From Actinidia chinensis (taxonomy: Eukaryota; Streptophyta; Magnoliopsida; Ericales; Actinidiaceae): a stretch of DNA of 29,706 nucleotides. Of this stretch, positions 1 through 10,002 are shown piece after piece. The stretch is taken from NCBI GenBank assembly GCA_009663005.1, contig CM018903.1, positions 15,713,957 to 15,743,662 of the forward strand, read 5' to 3'. The translations under genes were made by a program, and so were the position numbers. Every line of letters starts with the position of its first letter. The stretch's first letter is position 1. The notes beneath the pieces are model-generated. The model was not told the origin of the DNA and did no database searches. It saw only the letters and a program-made list of their open reading frames with translations.

Positions 1-985
1 GACCATGGACAACAATACTGAGGACTGTTTTTAGCGAAAGAACAAATTGACGATCTCATTAAAAGGGTTATCTGAGGAAATAGTCGCTACTCGCCACCGC
101 CCAACTCCAAGAAAGAAGGTTTGGCGATAACAGGACCAACTGCGGGTGATATACAAACGATCCACGGAGGTTTTGGATCGGGCTGTTTTCGCTCATCCAG
201 GAAAAAGCATGCCAGAAGTGCCCTTAGACCGGCCGAAGAAGGGATCTACAATCTCTCTCACCATATGTTGCACCAAACACCCATCACTTACAGCCAATAT
301 GATTTGCCGAGGCTACACCTACCTCACGACGATGCCTTGGTTGTCCAACGTATCGCAATTTCCCATGGCCAAAGATTTTACATCGACAATGGGATGCTTG
401 GCGGATTATATGTTTATCTCGGTATTCGACAGAATGAAAATTAGGCTAGACAAGTTGCACCCTTTCCATTATACCCCCCTGATCGGATTAGTAGGAAATA
501 CGACGCACCCTCTGGGATGGATCAGTTACCGATAACTCGGGGAACGGAACCCCACCAGAACCACCCGTTATGGCAGGAATTGTATGGTGGTAGATTGCCC
601 CTGCTTATAATACCATCCTGGGGCGACCAACTTTGGGAGGGAAATCAGGAGATCATCCTCGACCTATCACCTGAAGCTTCAAGTTCCCCACCCCAAGGAA
701 TAGGCGAACTTACGGGCGATCAAAAAGTGGCAGGACCAATGACTTTCATTTCAGCCCATGAGATGTCAGGAAACCTCTTCAATTCCGTCGCAAAATGCCA
801 ATCACAACGTGGGTGACGGAAATAGAGATACTAAGAGATGAGGTGGAACAACTTACCCTGGAAGAACCCAGAGAAACCAATAAACACCAAGCCTCTGAAG
901 AATTCACCCTATCTCCCTACATCCAGAATACCCTGATCGCCATATTCATGATCGGCACGGAACTTACGATGAGCTTGTTTCGCCT
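1..985 (+). pseudogene. gag C-terminus and aspartic protease remnant of the Tat-type element
   Basis: About 36-110 reads as the end of a gypsy gag (KEQIDDLIKRG, then a basic tail). From about 130 the frame enters the region before the protease. At 280-395 it reads [10 protein letters not shown], then DDALVVQ, then IDNG (382-393), which is the D-N-G version of the aspartic protease D-S/T-G active site usual in Tat elements. Further protease-domain words follow in shifted frames: GNTTHPLGW near 493-525 and GTEPHQ near 542-560. A trailing segment at about 795-990 carries the IGTELT motif of the protease-RT linker. The enzyme would process Gag-Pol in virus-like particles. The frame changes repeatedly in this stretch, and the serine-rich residues after D-N-G are altered, so the copy is dead. 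Confidence 0.8.
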
Positions 986-999
986 TAATAACTTCTGAA

Positions 1000-1790
1000 A
1001 GAGAACTTGACGTATTAGCATGCAAGGAGACGTTACTGGCATTGATCCTGAAATCGCAATGCATAAGAATGGTCACCAACCCAAAAAAAATTTCTTCGTT
1101 CGCCAAAAAAAAAAGGAAATTTGGCCCCCGAACGCCTGAAAGTCATTGAAGACGAAGTACATAAGCTCATCAGAGTAACGTCGTCCGAGAAGCCCAAATA
1201 TCCGGATTGGCTCGCCAATGTCGTAGTCGCCCCCAAAAAGGAGGGGAAAGTTGGAGGGAGGATGCGTCGATTTAACCGACCTCAACAAGGCTTGCCCAAA
1301 AGATAGGTCCTTGCCAAAATCGGATTAATAGTCGACGCCACCTCAAGCACGAGCTCTTGAGTTTAGGATGCCTTCTCGGATATCACCAGATCAAAATGTA
1401 CCCTCGGACATTGAGGAAAACTATTTTATCACAGGAGGGGTATATGTTACAAAGTCCTGCGTTCGGGTTGAGAACGCTGGGTGCGACGTATCAAGATTAG
1501 TCAATAAGATGTTCAAGGAACAAAGTGGGGGAAGACCATGGAAGTATACCATAGATGATATGACTTGGTTAAAAGTTCTCCAATCATCGACCACATCGCC
1601 CACCTTAAAGAAGATTTAGCCTCCTGCGTCGCCATCGGATGATGGTGAATCCCTCCAAATGAATCTTTGGAGTGTCGTCCGGAATTTTTAGGATTCTAGT
1701 CACCAAGCGTGGAATTGAGGTTAACCCTGATGCGATCCAAGCCCTAACCACGAGAGCTGCCTAAAAATACGAGAGTACAGCAGCTAACTA
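1000..1790 (+). pseudogene. Reverse transcriptase remnant of the Tat-type element
   Basis: The stretch reads GIDPEIAMHK (about 1039-1070), then APERLKVIEDEVHKLI (1123-1170), KYPDWLANVVVAPKK (1195-1240), and in another frame DLTDLNKACPKD (about 1268-1303). These are the fingers/palm motifs of gypsy RT. The catalytic IDDM is still coded by 1551-1562, although an insertion puts a threonine between the expected tyrosine and the isoleucine. LVNKMFKEQ (1498-1524) precedes it, and the thumb/connection words VTKRGIEVNPD lie near 1700-1735. The enzyme would copy element RNA to cDNA in the particle. Long A-runs at 1082-1090 and 1107-1115 are inserted where lysine codons are expected, which is one of several homopolymer faults. 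The region from 1790 to about 2230 is the RT-RNase H connection and is badly broken. Confidence 0.85.
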
Positions 1791-2229
1791 GGCGAAGTCG
1801 TCGCCTAACAGATTTGTCTCCAAGTTTGCGACAAGTGCCTCCCATCTTCGAATCCTGAGAAAAAAGCCAGGCTTTCCGTGGAATGAGGAATGTGAAAAGC
1901 GTCCAACAGTAAAGAGTACTTGGGTTCTCCGCCTTTCCTCATCGTCCCCACCACGGCCGAAAATCTTTACATATATTTTCATCTCGCCTACCGCGTAGGG
2001 AATGTCGTGCGCATACGAGAAAAAGATCAAGTCCAAAGACCAAATATACTTTTTGTATGTTAGCAAGGTATTAATGGGTCAAAGGCCAGATATCCGAGGA
2101 TTTCGAAAAGCTAGCCGACGCCTTAATGATTCGGCAAACCAGAAAAACCTGCGTCACTCCTTTTAAGCCCATCCATCATAGTATGACTGACCAACCACGA
2201 AAGCATATTCTTCAACGACCCAGAAACAT

Positions 2230-2800
2230 CAGGTCGACTCCTTAAATGGTCCAGCGGCTAAGTGAGTTCCACATGATTACAGGCCGAGATGACAATAAAA
2301 AAGCCTAGGCACTGAGGATGTGAGGTCGAATCACCATGAAGACCTCCACAACCCAGAAAAAGCTCCTCTAAATCAAAAATCCTAAGAACCAACCCAGAAA
2401 AAGACTCGCCCACTGGGTAGTATTGCTCGAGGGCTCTTCTAAAACTTAGCACGGTGTGGTGGCAGGACTCTGTTACAAATCCATCAGGCGTGAAAAGGGG
2501 CAAAAAAAATGGGAGTACGCATAAGAATAGGGATTTAAAGCCATACCAATGAAGCCGAGTACGAAGCCCTCCTCGCCGGACTAAGAATAGCAGTGGAGTT
2601 AGGGACACAATCTTGGAAACTTCACGTGACTCACAACTGGTGTAACCACGTCCAAGGGATACCTCGCCAAGGACACAAGAATGATGGCTTATTTGGGCGA
2701 GGTTAAGGCTGCATCCGCAAAGATCAAGAAGTTAAAATCTACCAAATTCCCCGAGAAGGTAAAAAAAGGCAGATGCCTAGCTAATCTGGAATCCGTTTGA
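2230..2800 (+). pseudogene. RNase H remnant of the Tat-type element
   Basis: The clearest signature is NEAEYEALLAGLRIAVELG coded at about 2551-2607, the conserved helix of gypsy RNase H that contains the second catalytic acidic residue (the E of EYEALL). Upstream, about 2465-2545, the expected strand containing PSGVK and RIG is visible in shifted frames. Downstream, about 2690-2760, a frame-broken tail continues. The first catalytic aspartate region near 2380-2450 cannot be read confidently. RNase H would degrade the RNA strand of the RNA-DNA hybrid during reverse transcription. It lies between RT and integrase, as expected. A 116-residue minus-strand open frame over 2258-2608 is a shadow and is not called. 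Confidence 0.75.
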
Positions 2801-3009
2801 GTTTATTCAAATAGGTACATACTATGGAATTTCTAGTAAACAAGCATTAGGGGTGGCATCAAATCCTCCAAACAGAAAAAGTTTGACGTGGATGGACGAG
2901 ATTATTGCCTATTCCAGAGAGTGGATCCGCAAAAAGGATAAGCTCCAAAGCTCGCCGTTCCAGTACAGATCGACAGTTTTGTTGTTCAAAGGAAGACATA
3001 CAAAAGGTC

Positions 3010-4110
3010 CTTTTTTGGACCACTTTGCAATGTCTCTGACCAGAAGAAGCAGAATACGTTCTACAAGGAAATACACGAAGGCATCTGCGGGGAATAACTC
3101 CGCGAGCAAGGTCATTGCGAGGAAAACTATTCGCCAAGGATATTGGCCGACCATAGAATGAGATGCGGCTACGTATATAAGGAGATGCGGACAAGTGTCA
3201 GAGGTTGCCTCCGCAGCCATCTACCCCCACACTGAAGATGGTACCGATGTTCAAGCTCTTGGCCATGCGCCTAGTGGGGGAGTAGACATACTGGGTTCCC
3301 CTACCACGAGCTCTTGAAAAGAAATTTTTTGAGTCACATAGACTACTGTACTAATGGATAGAAAGCTAATCTCTCGCCAGATTACAGAGAAGATACCCGG
3401 GATTTGTATGGGAAGCACCTTTTGCAGATTCGGAATCACCTAAGGTTATCATCTCGGACAACGCAAGGCAGGTCGACAATGACAAGTTTAAGTTATTTTG
3501 CCGGATCTCGCTATCCTCCTATCTTTCTCCTCACCCGGTCATCCTCAGGCTTAATGGGCAAGTTGAAGTAACCAACGTACCATCCTTAGGAATTGAAGGC
3601 GAGGTTAGAGAGGTCGAAAAGCGATGGGCGGAAGACTTGCCAGCATATTTTGGGCTGATCATACTACTAGCGGGATTCCTACGGGGCGGAAATCCCTACT
3701 CCATGGCTCGCGTACTGAATCAGTCATACCGGTAGAAATAGGCATGCCGAGCTTCAGAACTTCGAATTTCGACCAAAGAAAGTAAATGAGGCCGAGCTAA
3801 GACAACCTGGATCTCCTCGAGGAGAAAAGAGAAAAGGGACGGAACTACGCCAAGCAGTGTACAAATGCCAAGCCGCCAAATACTACAATCAAAGGGTCAA
3901 ACCACCGATTGAATTTCCTGGCGACCTGGTCTTGTGGGGGTTAAACCCTGTCAACTAAACGAAACCAAAATGACGGAAGCTCGGCCCAAACGTGGGAAGG
4001 TCCTTACAAAGTCGTCAAGGTCTCCAGACCAGGGACTTACTGGTTAGAAGGAACCAACAGAAAAGCATTTACATCCCTGGAAATGCCGAGCATTTGAAGA
4101 AAATACTAAT
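3010..4110 (+). pseudogene. Integrase remnant of the Tat-type element
   Basis: The N-terminal zinc-binding part is seen at about 3070-3215 (EIHEGICG, then ARKTIRQGYWPTIE, with a Cys region near 3185-3215). The catalytic core follows. The GVDILG-type first aspartate is near 3280-3296, IISDNARQ-type second aspartate near 3440-3470, and GQVEVTN with the glutamate near 3555-3575. After that come EDLP (about 3630-3645), IPVEIGMPSFRTSNFD (about 3727-3775, with a frame change), AVYKCQAAKYYNQRVK (3856-3903), and the C-terminal GPYKVVKVSRPGTYWLEG (about 4000-4055), the SH3-like DNA-binding tail. The length of about 1.1 kb is normal for the domain. Several frameshifts and stops are present. The enzyme would insert cDNA into the chromosome. 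Confidence 0.9.
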
Positions 4111-4240
4111 CAATAAAATGACAGCATGAACGACTCCATTCACGCCCATAATTTGATGGATTTGTGATTTTATATTGGAATTGTTGCGTTCGCTTAGAAT
4201 TTCCTCTCGTGGTTTATCAAAAGGGTGATGTCACCAAATC

Positions 4241-4424
4241 AAGGATCGCCATCCATACGGAATGACATCTGATCACCATTATTGATTGTCGCCAATATTA
4301 AGGTCGCCAATCCATGACGGAATGACATTGATCGCCGCTATTGATGTCGCCAATATTGAGATCGCCAATTCCAAAACGTGATGACAAAGGCATCTTGATC
4401 GCATTTATTGAAGTCGCCAATATT
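4241..4424 (+). repeat. Short tandem repeat, three units of about 58-67 bp, in the 3' non-coding zone of the Tat-type element
   Basis: Three consecutive units start at 4241, 4300 and 4358. Each begins with a form of GATCGCCA or GGTCGCCA, contains ATGACA and then a GATCnC...ATTATTGA or TATTGA segment, and ends in GTCGCCAATATT. Unit lengths are about 59, 58 and 67 bp. The array lies just after the integrase end and before the antisense ORF. Variable tandem repeats in this part of Tat/Ogre-type elements are a known feature and a known source of satellites. I see no obvious sequence match between these units and the 162 bp satellite at 12714-17106. Confidence 0.8.
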
Positions 4425-7142
4425 GTTTCAATTATTGAGATTCACCCACCAGACTAATGATCACCATTGACCACAACAATATAACAAAAACGGGGAGCAA
4501 AGATTTTTTCATTCAAATGATAGAAATTACATCTAAAAAAAAAAAAAATTTTACACCTCGGAGCATTATCTTTAATTAGCCCACTCATTCTCGCCCGTTT
4601 TTTCCTTTTCATTCTCCCATCGGCCTCGTCTTGCTCCGCCAAACAGATCTTGATGACCCAGGCTTCAAGGTCGATAGCAAGGTCGGGATGATGGCGGCAA
4701 AGTTGCACCTTGCAGAAGTTAAACCCCTCGCCAAAGTATTTGGAGGCGAATCTTCAACTGCCACCATGAAATCCGAAGGAGGGACTTGAACTCCTCCACG
4801 ACAAATTCCTTGGCTTTATTCAAAGCTGCCCTCAGCTCGTTCACCACACTCCCGACCTCTCGAACTGCGGACACGAATCTCGGTCGATCTTCGTCTTTGG
4901 CAAGATCATCTTTGGCCTGATGCTCCACAAGCACGGGACTCGGCCACTGTTGTTCCAAGTTGACAGCAACCCTTATGGAGGCAAGGCAACCTCAGTTTCC
5001 ATGGAAGAAAGCTCGCCCCTTGAAGAGCCTGCTCCCCAGCCTCCCTACTATGGACGACCAAAGACGAACCGAGCACCAAGCCTGCTATAAGAAAGAAACA
5101 TTTTTTTAACAATTCAGAGCAATGAAGTCGATAGAAAACTTGAAAAGCTCCCGAAAAAGTACTGAACGATTCACGTGGAAGAGCTTCGTCGCCGTTTGAT
5201 CCAAGGTGAGCTTTCTCCACCTTCTCCTTGTCGGCTGGGGAATCCACCCATGCCAGCAACTTCTTGGCACTGACGAGCTGCCCATATAGAAGCCGTGGGG
5301 CCCAGGATAGTGCCGAGATTAAGCCGAGGAACCTTCCCTAGGACGAGGAGATTGCGGTGGCTGGAGTGGCAGGGCTTTGCCTGATGAGTCGCCTTCTTCT
5401 TGCCTAGGCCCGATGCCAACTCTTTTGCCCTTCGAGCCGTCATCGGCCTTCCCCTTTTGCTGGGCGGCTGGTGATGCTCTCTTCAGCCGCTTCTCGCCAA
5501 TACGACTCCCTTGCCCGGAACGGGAGTCCCCGAATCGCACCGCCCCTCCCGAGCTTCGCCAATCTTCTTAAAGCTAACCCTCTTCGACATAGCTGCACAA
5601 CAAACATACGATCAGATAAGAAAGTAATCGTCGCCTAGAAAAAGAAAAGAGCAATACCATCCGATTCAAGCTAGGACGGGTAGGCTCGAATCCGAACAAG
5701 GGATTTCAACGAGGAAATTCGGCTCGAGCTTCGAAAAGAGATCTAGTATAGGATCCGAACCTTTCCCCTTGACCACCTCAAAAGGGTCAGAATCAGGGAT
5801 GTGAGGTAACAAACCCTTTCATCAGTTTTTGCTAGTAGATCATAGACACTCAATAAACGCCTTGGGAAGGGGGCTTTATAGTTTCTAGTAGATTTTTTTT
5901 TTTGTGGGGGGGGGGGGGGGTGGGTTGGTGGGAGGGGGTGGTTATGGTTGGGCCTCCGGGGGACACCAACGTCGCTCAAGGAGCTCGGAGCTTTGCTTCT
6001 CGGAAGGATTATCGCCCTCCGTCCTCAACTGCTCGAACCAGGGGAGGACAAATACTCGGCGATCGATTTTGCGTCCAACAACACGGGTAATTGAAAAACG
6101 TTCCTGACTTCTCGATCGACCGAAAATCTCTTCAAAAACTTTCAGTTCGTCGCCATAAAGGTTTTGAGGTGGATTATTTGTAGGCTTATCTGCAAAAATA
6201 ATACATTACCCACCACATTCAAAGTACAAGATAGGGTAGAAAGAGAGAGCGACCAACCTGGAATTCCCCCGTCCTCGGAACCTTGGGATGCCCGCCCGAG
6301 ACGTTCCTTCGGGAATTTCACATCTCGCCGAGATAAGAATAACTTGTCTCTTCTACACACCCCTTAATATTACTGGGGTATCCTCCGAGCAGAACCCTTC
6401 AATGTTCCTTCCTGAAGTATAGAAGCCAGCCTTGTATTGATCCTGTTTATATTCCTATTTAACCTAAACAATTCCTACACTCGGAAAGGAGATGTTGTAT
6501 TTGTTAAATACCTGCCAACACCCATATAGCAAGCAATTCTTCTTCTCCACGCGTTGGGAAACGGCTGGCCGGACAATTTATAGAATTGAAGAATTAGCCT
6601 AAAATGGTAGAGTGAAGGGTAAACGGAAGCCAAGCGGGAAATGCGGGCCTCTAAAACTACCTCGCTGGACGGGTATAATAATGGTCCTCCTACCCTTCGT
6701 CGGGAAGCCTTATCTCTGGCACCCTAGAAGGAAAGAATAGTATCCCTAAGACGTTCTCTCCTCTAAGGTCATGATATTAGTGTTTTCCTCTATTCGGTAT
6801 GAATGACGTCAAAGGACTCTCCTCAGGTGAACCTCCAGGCGACGACGGCGATTGATTTACCTTGTCAGCCAAATATGGGGAGCCTTCTCCTAAGGGGTGC
6901 GGATAGTCCCCTAAGGGGTAACGAATCTATGTCCGGCCCGGTCTATTATGCCCGAATTACAGGACATAAACTACGAGAACTAGAACTAATAAGTCGGGAA
7001 GAGTACTTACTGAGTATAAGACGCTGGGCGTCACGATTCTAGTGCGAGGAGAAATAGATGCGAAGCAATAGCTAACAACAATAGCAGAAACGTGCAAGGA
7101 AGAGGGACCCCATATAAAGGAAACACTGGGGTCAGATACCAA
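4425..7142 (-). pseudogene. Decayed antisense ORF of the Tat-type element (unknown function)
   Basis: On the minus strand, open pieces run from about 7142 down to about 4560. They include a serine-rich N-terminal piece (about 7142-6957), a piece with KLFLSRRDVKFPKE (about 6345-6300), a basic lysine/serine-rich middle (KRLKRASP and AQQKGKADD, about 5500-5430), an acidic/coiled piece with EEFKSL (4958-4719), and a C-terminus with CRHHPDLAIDLEAWVI (about 4705-4655). This layout (a basic low-complexity middle, then a coiled coil, then an HPDL.IDLEAW ending) resembles the long antisense ORFs that many Tat elements carry between integrase and 3' LTR. Those are often mis-annotated as plant transposase. 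The role of the protein is not established. Frameshifts break this copy into at least five pieces. Confidence 0.6.
5893..5945 (+). repeat. T-run followed by 15-base G-run, G-quadruplex-prone
   Basis: An 11-base T-run (5893-5903) is followed by G-T, a run of 15 G (5906-5920) and then TGGG, TTGG, TGGG and a five-G block up to about 5940. The + strand has more than four G-tracts with short loops, so it could fold as an intramolecular G-quadruplex. It lies inside the antisense ORF region of the Tat-type element, where it gives a proline run on the minus strand. The exact run length is unreliable because long homopolymers are commonly miscounted. Confidence 0.7.
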
Positions 7143-7163
7143 TCAGTGCCATGATTACTATCA

Positions 7164-7281
7164 TGCGCCGTTCAGTCTTCCTATGTATAATATCGCGTCT
7201 CCCGCCAAAGGCTTCATTAAATGCGCCGCCTCAGGCCGATGGGTATAATCCTACTGTTTCCCGCCAAGACAAATCATTTAA
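7164..7281 (+). repeat. Direct repeat, two copies of about 58 bp, in LTR U3
   Basis: Copy 1 starts at 7164 with TGCGCCG, and copy 2 at 7222 with the same word. Both then carry a GTATAAT word in the middle and TCCCGCCAA followed by a TTCATTAAA or ATCATTTAAA tail. Spacing between the starts is 58 bp. Repeated elements in U3 are common in LTR promoters and may be enhancer-like; that role is inferred from position only. Confidence 0.65.
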
Positions 7282-7866
7282 ACAATAAAGCTGCACCTGT
7301 CCATTTGTCCGCCGCTCATCAATCAATGCGCTAGCCCACGTGTTCGTTTGAGAGAGCACGTGCCTCTGTTACGGAGATGACACCAACAGTGTAACCAATT
7401 TACTCATAAATCCCTCATTTACTCGGCATTTCGAGTAGGGGCACTGAATGTGGGATAAATTCTCCACCGACTAAGGCAAGTAACTCGCCCTACACCATCA
7501 CAGAACTGGGTCCGCCCATGAATCTCCCGAAGGTTGCTTGTAGCTCTGATCCTCTGATCGAGTAAAACGGTCCAACGTTCACATATACCCCCGCGCCAAA
7601 GTTATCCCACTGACTCGCCCAGAGCCACAGTGCTGTCTCCTCCTCGCCCTTGGGGCGAGGTAGATACTTGGCTTGATCGGTCTCCACCACAGATGCCTAT
7701 CTATACGCCCTTCGCGAGATTTTCTCCTCGAGGGCCCGACCATTACGGATACTACTCTCTAGATGCAATCCTCGCCTCCCATATTTCTCCTATATCTGCG
7801 AGTTATCTTCCATACTTACCTTCCGAGGATCCGCCGTGATCCATGGACAACGCCCCATTACTCCTC

Positions 7867-7873
7867 TATAAAA
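7867..7873 (+). promoter_or_regulatory. TATA box of the 3' LTR promoter
   Basis: TATAAAA sits in a CTCTATAAAAAGACC context and is followed by a pyrimidine-rich stretch (about 7880-7905), as in plant LTR promoters. Transcription would start about 30 bases downstream, near 7900. In this position it would read out of the element into the flanking DNA at 8123 onward. Confidence 0.6.
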
Positions 7874-8122
7874 AGACCGCTCTCCCCCACTCCCCCCATC
7901 GTTTTCACAGGTCGCTCAACTACTCTATAACTCTCCTCTGAGCTCTTTTACCTGCTGTTCATCGCCTTGGTTTGTCTCCACGCCGAGAGGTTTTGAGAGG
8001 CTTCGCCCCAGGCCGTTGACTCTGTTCGTTGTGCAGGTCCGCCTAACGTAATCCGAGGTCCAGTACCGAGGATACCGCATCTTTGACTGTTAGTTGCTCG
8101 CTCCAGTTTTTTGACCACAACA

Positions 8123-8460
8123 GAGGTATTACCTTTTTATTAAAGTATTTTCTTAGAGACTTGTAATGCTAGTCGTTTTGCTATTCATTTTGTTTTAAAT
8201 CGCACTTGACTTAGGGGATTGAAATTAATTGACTGGAGGGAAAACGAAAAAAATTTATAAGTAATTTTTCTTAGGGATTGAAATTGACAAGAGGAAAAAC
8301 AAAAAAAAGTAATTGATTAAAAAAATAAAAAAAAATTAAAGAAAAACCAAAAAATAAGATAACAAAAAGAAGAAAAAAAAAATTGTCGTATTCACCGGTT
8401 CTATGCATAAAAAAATAGAGAGAGATAGAGTTCAAAAAAGTACATAGCGCAGGGGTACAC
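8123..8460. other. A-rich, low-complexity flank of the Tat-type element; no gene
   Basis: This stretch is dominated by A-runs and A/G words (8245-8400), with a partial duplication of TTTCTTAGGGATTGAAATTG-like sequence at 8210-8225 and 8267-8287. There is no open frame of interest and no RNA gene signal. It appears to be AT-rich intergenic DNA next to the retrotransposon end. Confidence 0.6.
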
Positions 8461-9628
8461 TCGTCCGCATCGCATAACCTTTCGTCGACCGGTCGACGGC
8501 GATGTCCGCGAGATACGGCGACGATCCGACTACGGCAAGCTTAATCTGACCTGGTACGGATACGAGCAATCTGACGACAGCGGCTAATATCAGACTGCGA
8601 CAGTAACACAGATCTGCAGAGGTGTTTCTCTCCTCTGTTACTGCTTCGTTTTTTGGGTTTGATTAAATAGGTTGTGTGGTTGGTTGATCGATCTAGATTT
8701 AGTTTGGGTAATTTACAAGAATTTCCCATGTGCAATTGCGGACATTTTATCGTTTAATTTTTTCCAAGATCTGATTTACACACTTATCGGTTTCAATAAG
8801 TTATGAAGGATGTGTTTGAAGTTGTACAAGTAACAACAGTCTACTTCGGGTGGTTGTGGTTTATTTTGTTTTATGAAAATGAAATTGAGGATGAACGGAA
8901 GGGTGCTACTAATATACAACAACCGCTCCAACAAAGCCCATACGGAAAAGCGCATTGCCTCTAAGATAGATAGGGTAGTGGTTCTTGGTTCGTTTCTGTT
9001 TTTTTCTTCGTTTTTTTGAATTTTGGAACCTGTATGTGTTTAATTTCCTTTTCTGTTTTTGCTGATTTTCTATAGTAATTTTAAACTATTCATTTCCAAA
9101 ATCTTATACTATCCTTCAGTTTTGCTTTTGCCGAGAAGAGGACAGGGTGTGTGTGGTTCTTGTTTTTATTGTTGCTATTCTCTCTGTTTTTATGAATTTT
9201 GGAAACCTTTTTGGTATTAATTTGTGTGCTTTGACAATTACAGACTGTTATCTTCTCCTTCCTTCTTTTCTCTTATCTCATGTTTTTTGAAACTTGACAA
9301 CGTATTGCCTTTTAGTTCAGAATTTTGTTTTTATTTTAATGCTATTTTTCCTCAAACAACTCCCTGTGATGACTTATTGGTGGGGAGGGATGATTTAATC
9401 CCGCAGGTGATATTCTTTTTATGTGGTTGCCATCCTTTCCTGATCCATATTTCCTGATGAATATTCGTACTGTTTGATTAAATTTATTTGTAGTTGTATA
9501 TCCTCATTCTCCTTAGATCCTCTTGGTTTGGGAGGATTAGACAAGTCAAAGAAGATTCTTAGAATTCAAGATTGAGAGAGAACAGAAAAGGAGGATGATG
9601 TAATCAGCAATTTCACTGCTGAAGCCAC
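8450..9628 (+). other. Possible 5' leader and leader intron of an unrecognised host gene
   Basis: A CpG-rich patch (8450-8600) is followed by a CT-rich stretch (8600-8650) and about 900 bp of T-rich, intron-like sequence. At 9530-9628 a purine-rich block with stops in all frames leads to a good initiator context at 9629. This layout fits a plant promoter/5' UTR with a leader intron, but no TATA box or transcript evidence can be given. The 77-residue open frame at 9224-9457 is T-rich, biased to Phe/Leu/Cys, and is not called as a gene. Confidence 0.3.
8483..8498. repeat. Perfect 16 bp palindrome CGTCGACCGGTCGACG
   Basis: The 16 bases are exactly self-complementary and contain two GTCGAC words around a central CCGG. 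It lies in a small GC-rich, CpG-rich island (about 8450-8600) inside otherwise AT-rich DNA. It could be a binding site for a dimeric factor, or chance in a CpG-rich leader. I see no second copy in the window. Confidence 0.8.
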
Positions 9629-9718
9629 ATGGCAAGCACAAAGTTTGGGTTGGATCAACCTAAGGTCACTTCGTCTCGACTTGACCCAAATAATAATGAT
9701 CAACAGCTGAGGGCAACA
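9629..9718 (+). CDS. Candidate first coding exon of an unrecognised host gene
   Basis: ATG at 9629 sits in CCACATGGC, a favourable plant context, and opens a 30-codon frame that begins MASTKFGLDQPKVTSS and ends at a GTGAGT splice donor at 9719-9724 in phase 0. Codon use is ordinary and the peptide is hydrophilic, unlike the retrotransposon fragments. I do not recognise the protein. The next candidate exon starts after a 105-base GT-AG intron. The gene would be truncated or continue beyond what I can follow, because no convincing domain appears downstream. Confidence 0.4.
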
Positions 9719-9823
9719 GTGAGTTTTCCAGGACATTGATTCATTGTATAAAAACATGTTACATTCTCGTGGATTTTTACGCTACATTAATTTCTGTAAT
9801 TGTTCTAATCCTTTCATGGATAG

Positions 9824-9892
9824 GTGATTTTGCCCAAGGCCCCCCCCCCCCCACTGGACAGACTGTTAAAGAGTGGTTTGTTCTTACCCAAG
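9824..9892 (+). CDS. Candidate second exon (proline run) of the same unrecognised gene
   Basis: After an AG acceptor at 9822-9823 there are 69 bases (23 codons) open in phase 0, ending at AAG followed by a GTAGCT donor at 9893. The frame reads VILPKAPPPP and then LDRLLKSGLFLPK. A 13-base C-run (9840-9852) codes the prolines. If the true run differs by one base, the second half would instead read TGQTVKEWFVLTQ, which is also open. Which reading is right cannot be decided here. Confidence 0.35.
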
Positions 9893-10002
9893 GTAGCTAT
9901 TTTCCTTTTTTATTTATTCCTCTTTTTATAAGTCAATGTATCAGGATAAATGCACAACCTTGTTCAAACCATGTAAAATATCCATGTGGTTTTATAACAT
10001 AG

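Larger units (their letters stand above)
1..8122 (+). mobile_element. Decayed Ty3/gypsy (Tat-type) LTR retrotransposon, 5' end outside window
   Basis: The order on the + strand is gag C-terminus, protease, reverse transcriptase, RNase H, integrase, non-coding repeats, an antisense ORF and a 3' LTR. Integrase after RT/RNase H is the Ty3/gypsy order. The wording of the motifs (KYPDWLANVVV in RT, NEAEYEALLAGLR in RNase H, HEGICG and GQVEVTN in integrase, a D-N-G protease) together with an antisense ORF between integrase and 3' LTR matches the plant Tat lineage as I know it. The reading frame is broken by single-base indels every few tens of bases, so no polyprotein can be made from this copy. 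The right end is placed at the CACAACA at 8116-8122. The 5' LTR and primer binding site are not in the window, so LTR-LTR age cannot be judged here. Confidence 0.9.
7150..8122 (+). repeat. 3' LTR of the Tat-type element (left boundary approximate)
   Basis: The sequence after the antisense ORF has promoter-like features and no coding signal. It contains a TATA box at 7867-7873, followed by a C/T-rich initiator-like tract. It ends in TTTTTTGACCACAACA at 8107-8122, a form usual for plant Tat LTR ends. The left edge cannot be fixed because the 5' LTR is outside the window; I place it after the last trace of the antisense ORF. The sequence changes to AT-rich flanking DNA at 8123. Confidence 0.55.

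Noticed and set aside
2258..2608. 116-residue minus-strand open frame
   Set aside because: It is opposite the RNase H and flank of the Tat-type element, whose plus-strand motifs are clear; the minus reading has no family pattern.
2859..3220. Two 100-residue minus-strand open frames
   Set aside because: They are shadows of the integrase zinc-binding region on the plus strand.
5377..6107. Plus-strand open frames with glycine runs
   Set aside because: They overlap the antisense ORF and the G-run; composition is an artefact of the G homopolymer.
9224..9457. 77-residue plus-strand open frame
   Set aside because: It is T-rich with Phe/Leu/Ser bias and lies in intron-like DNA.
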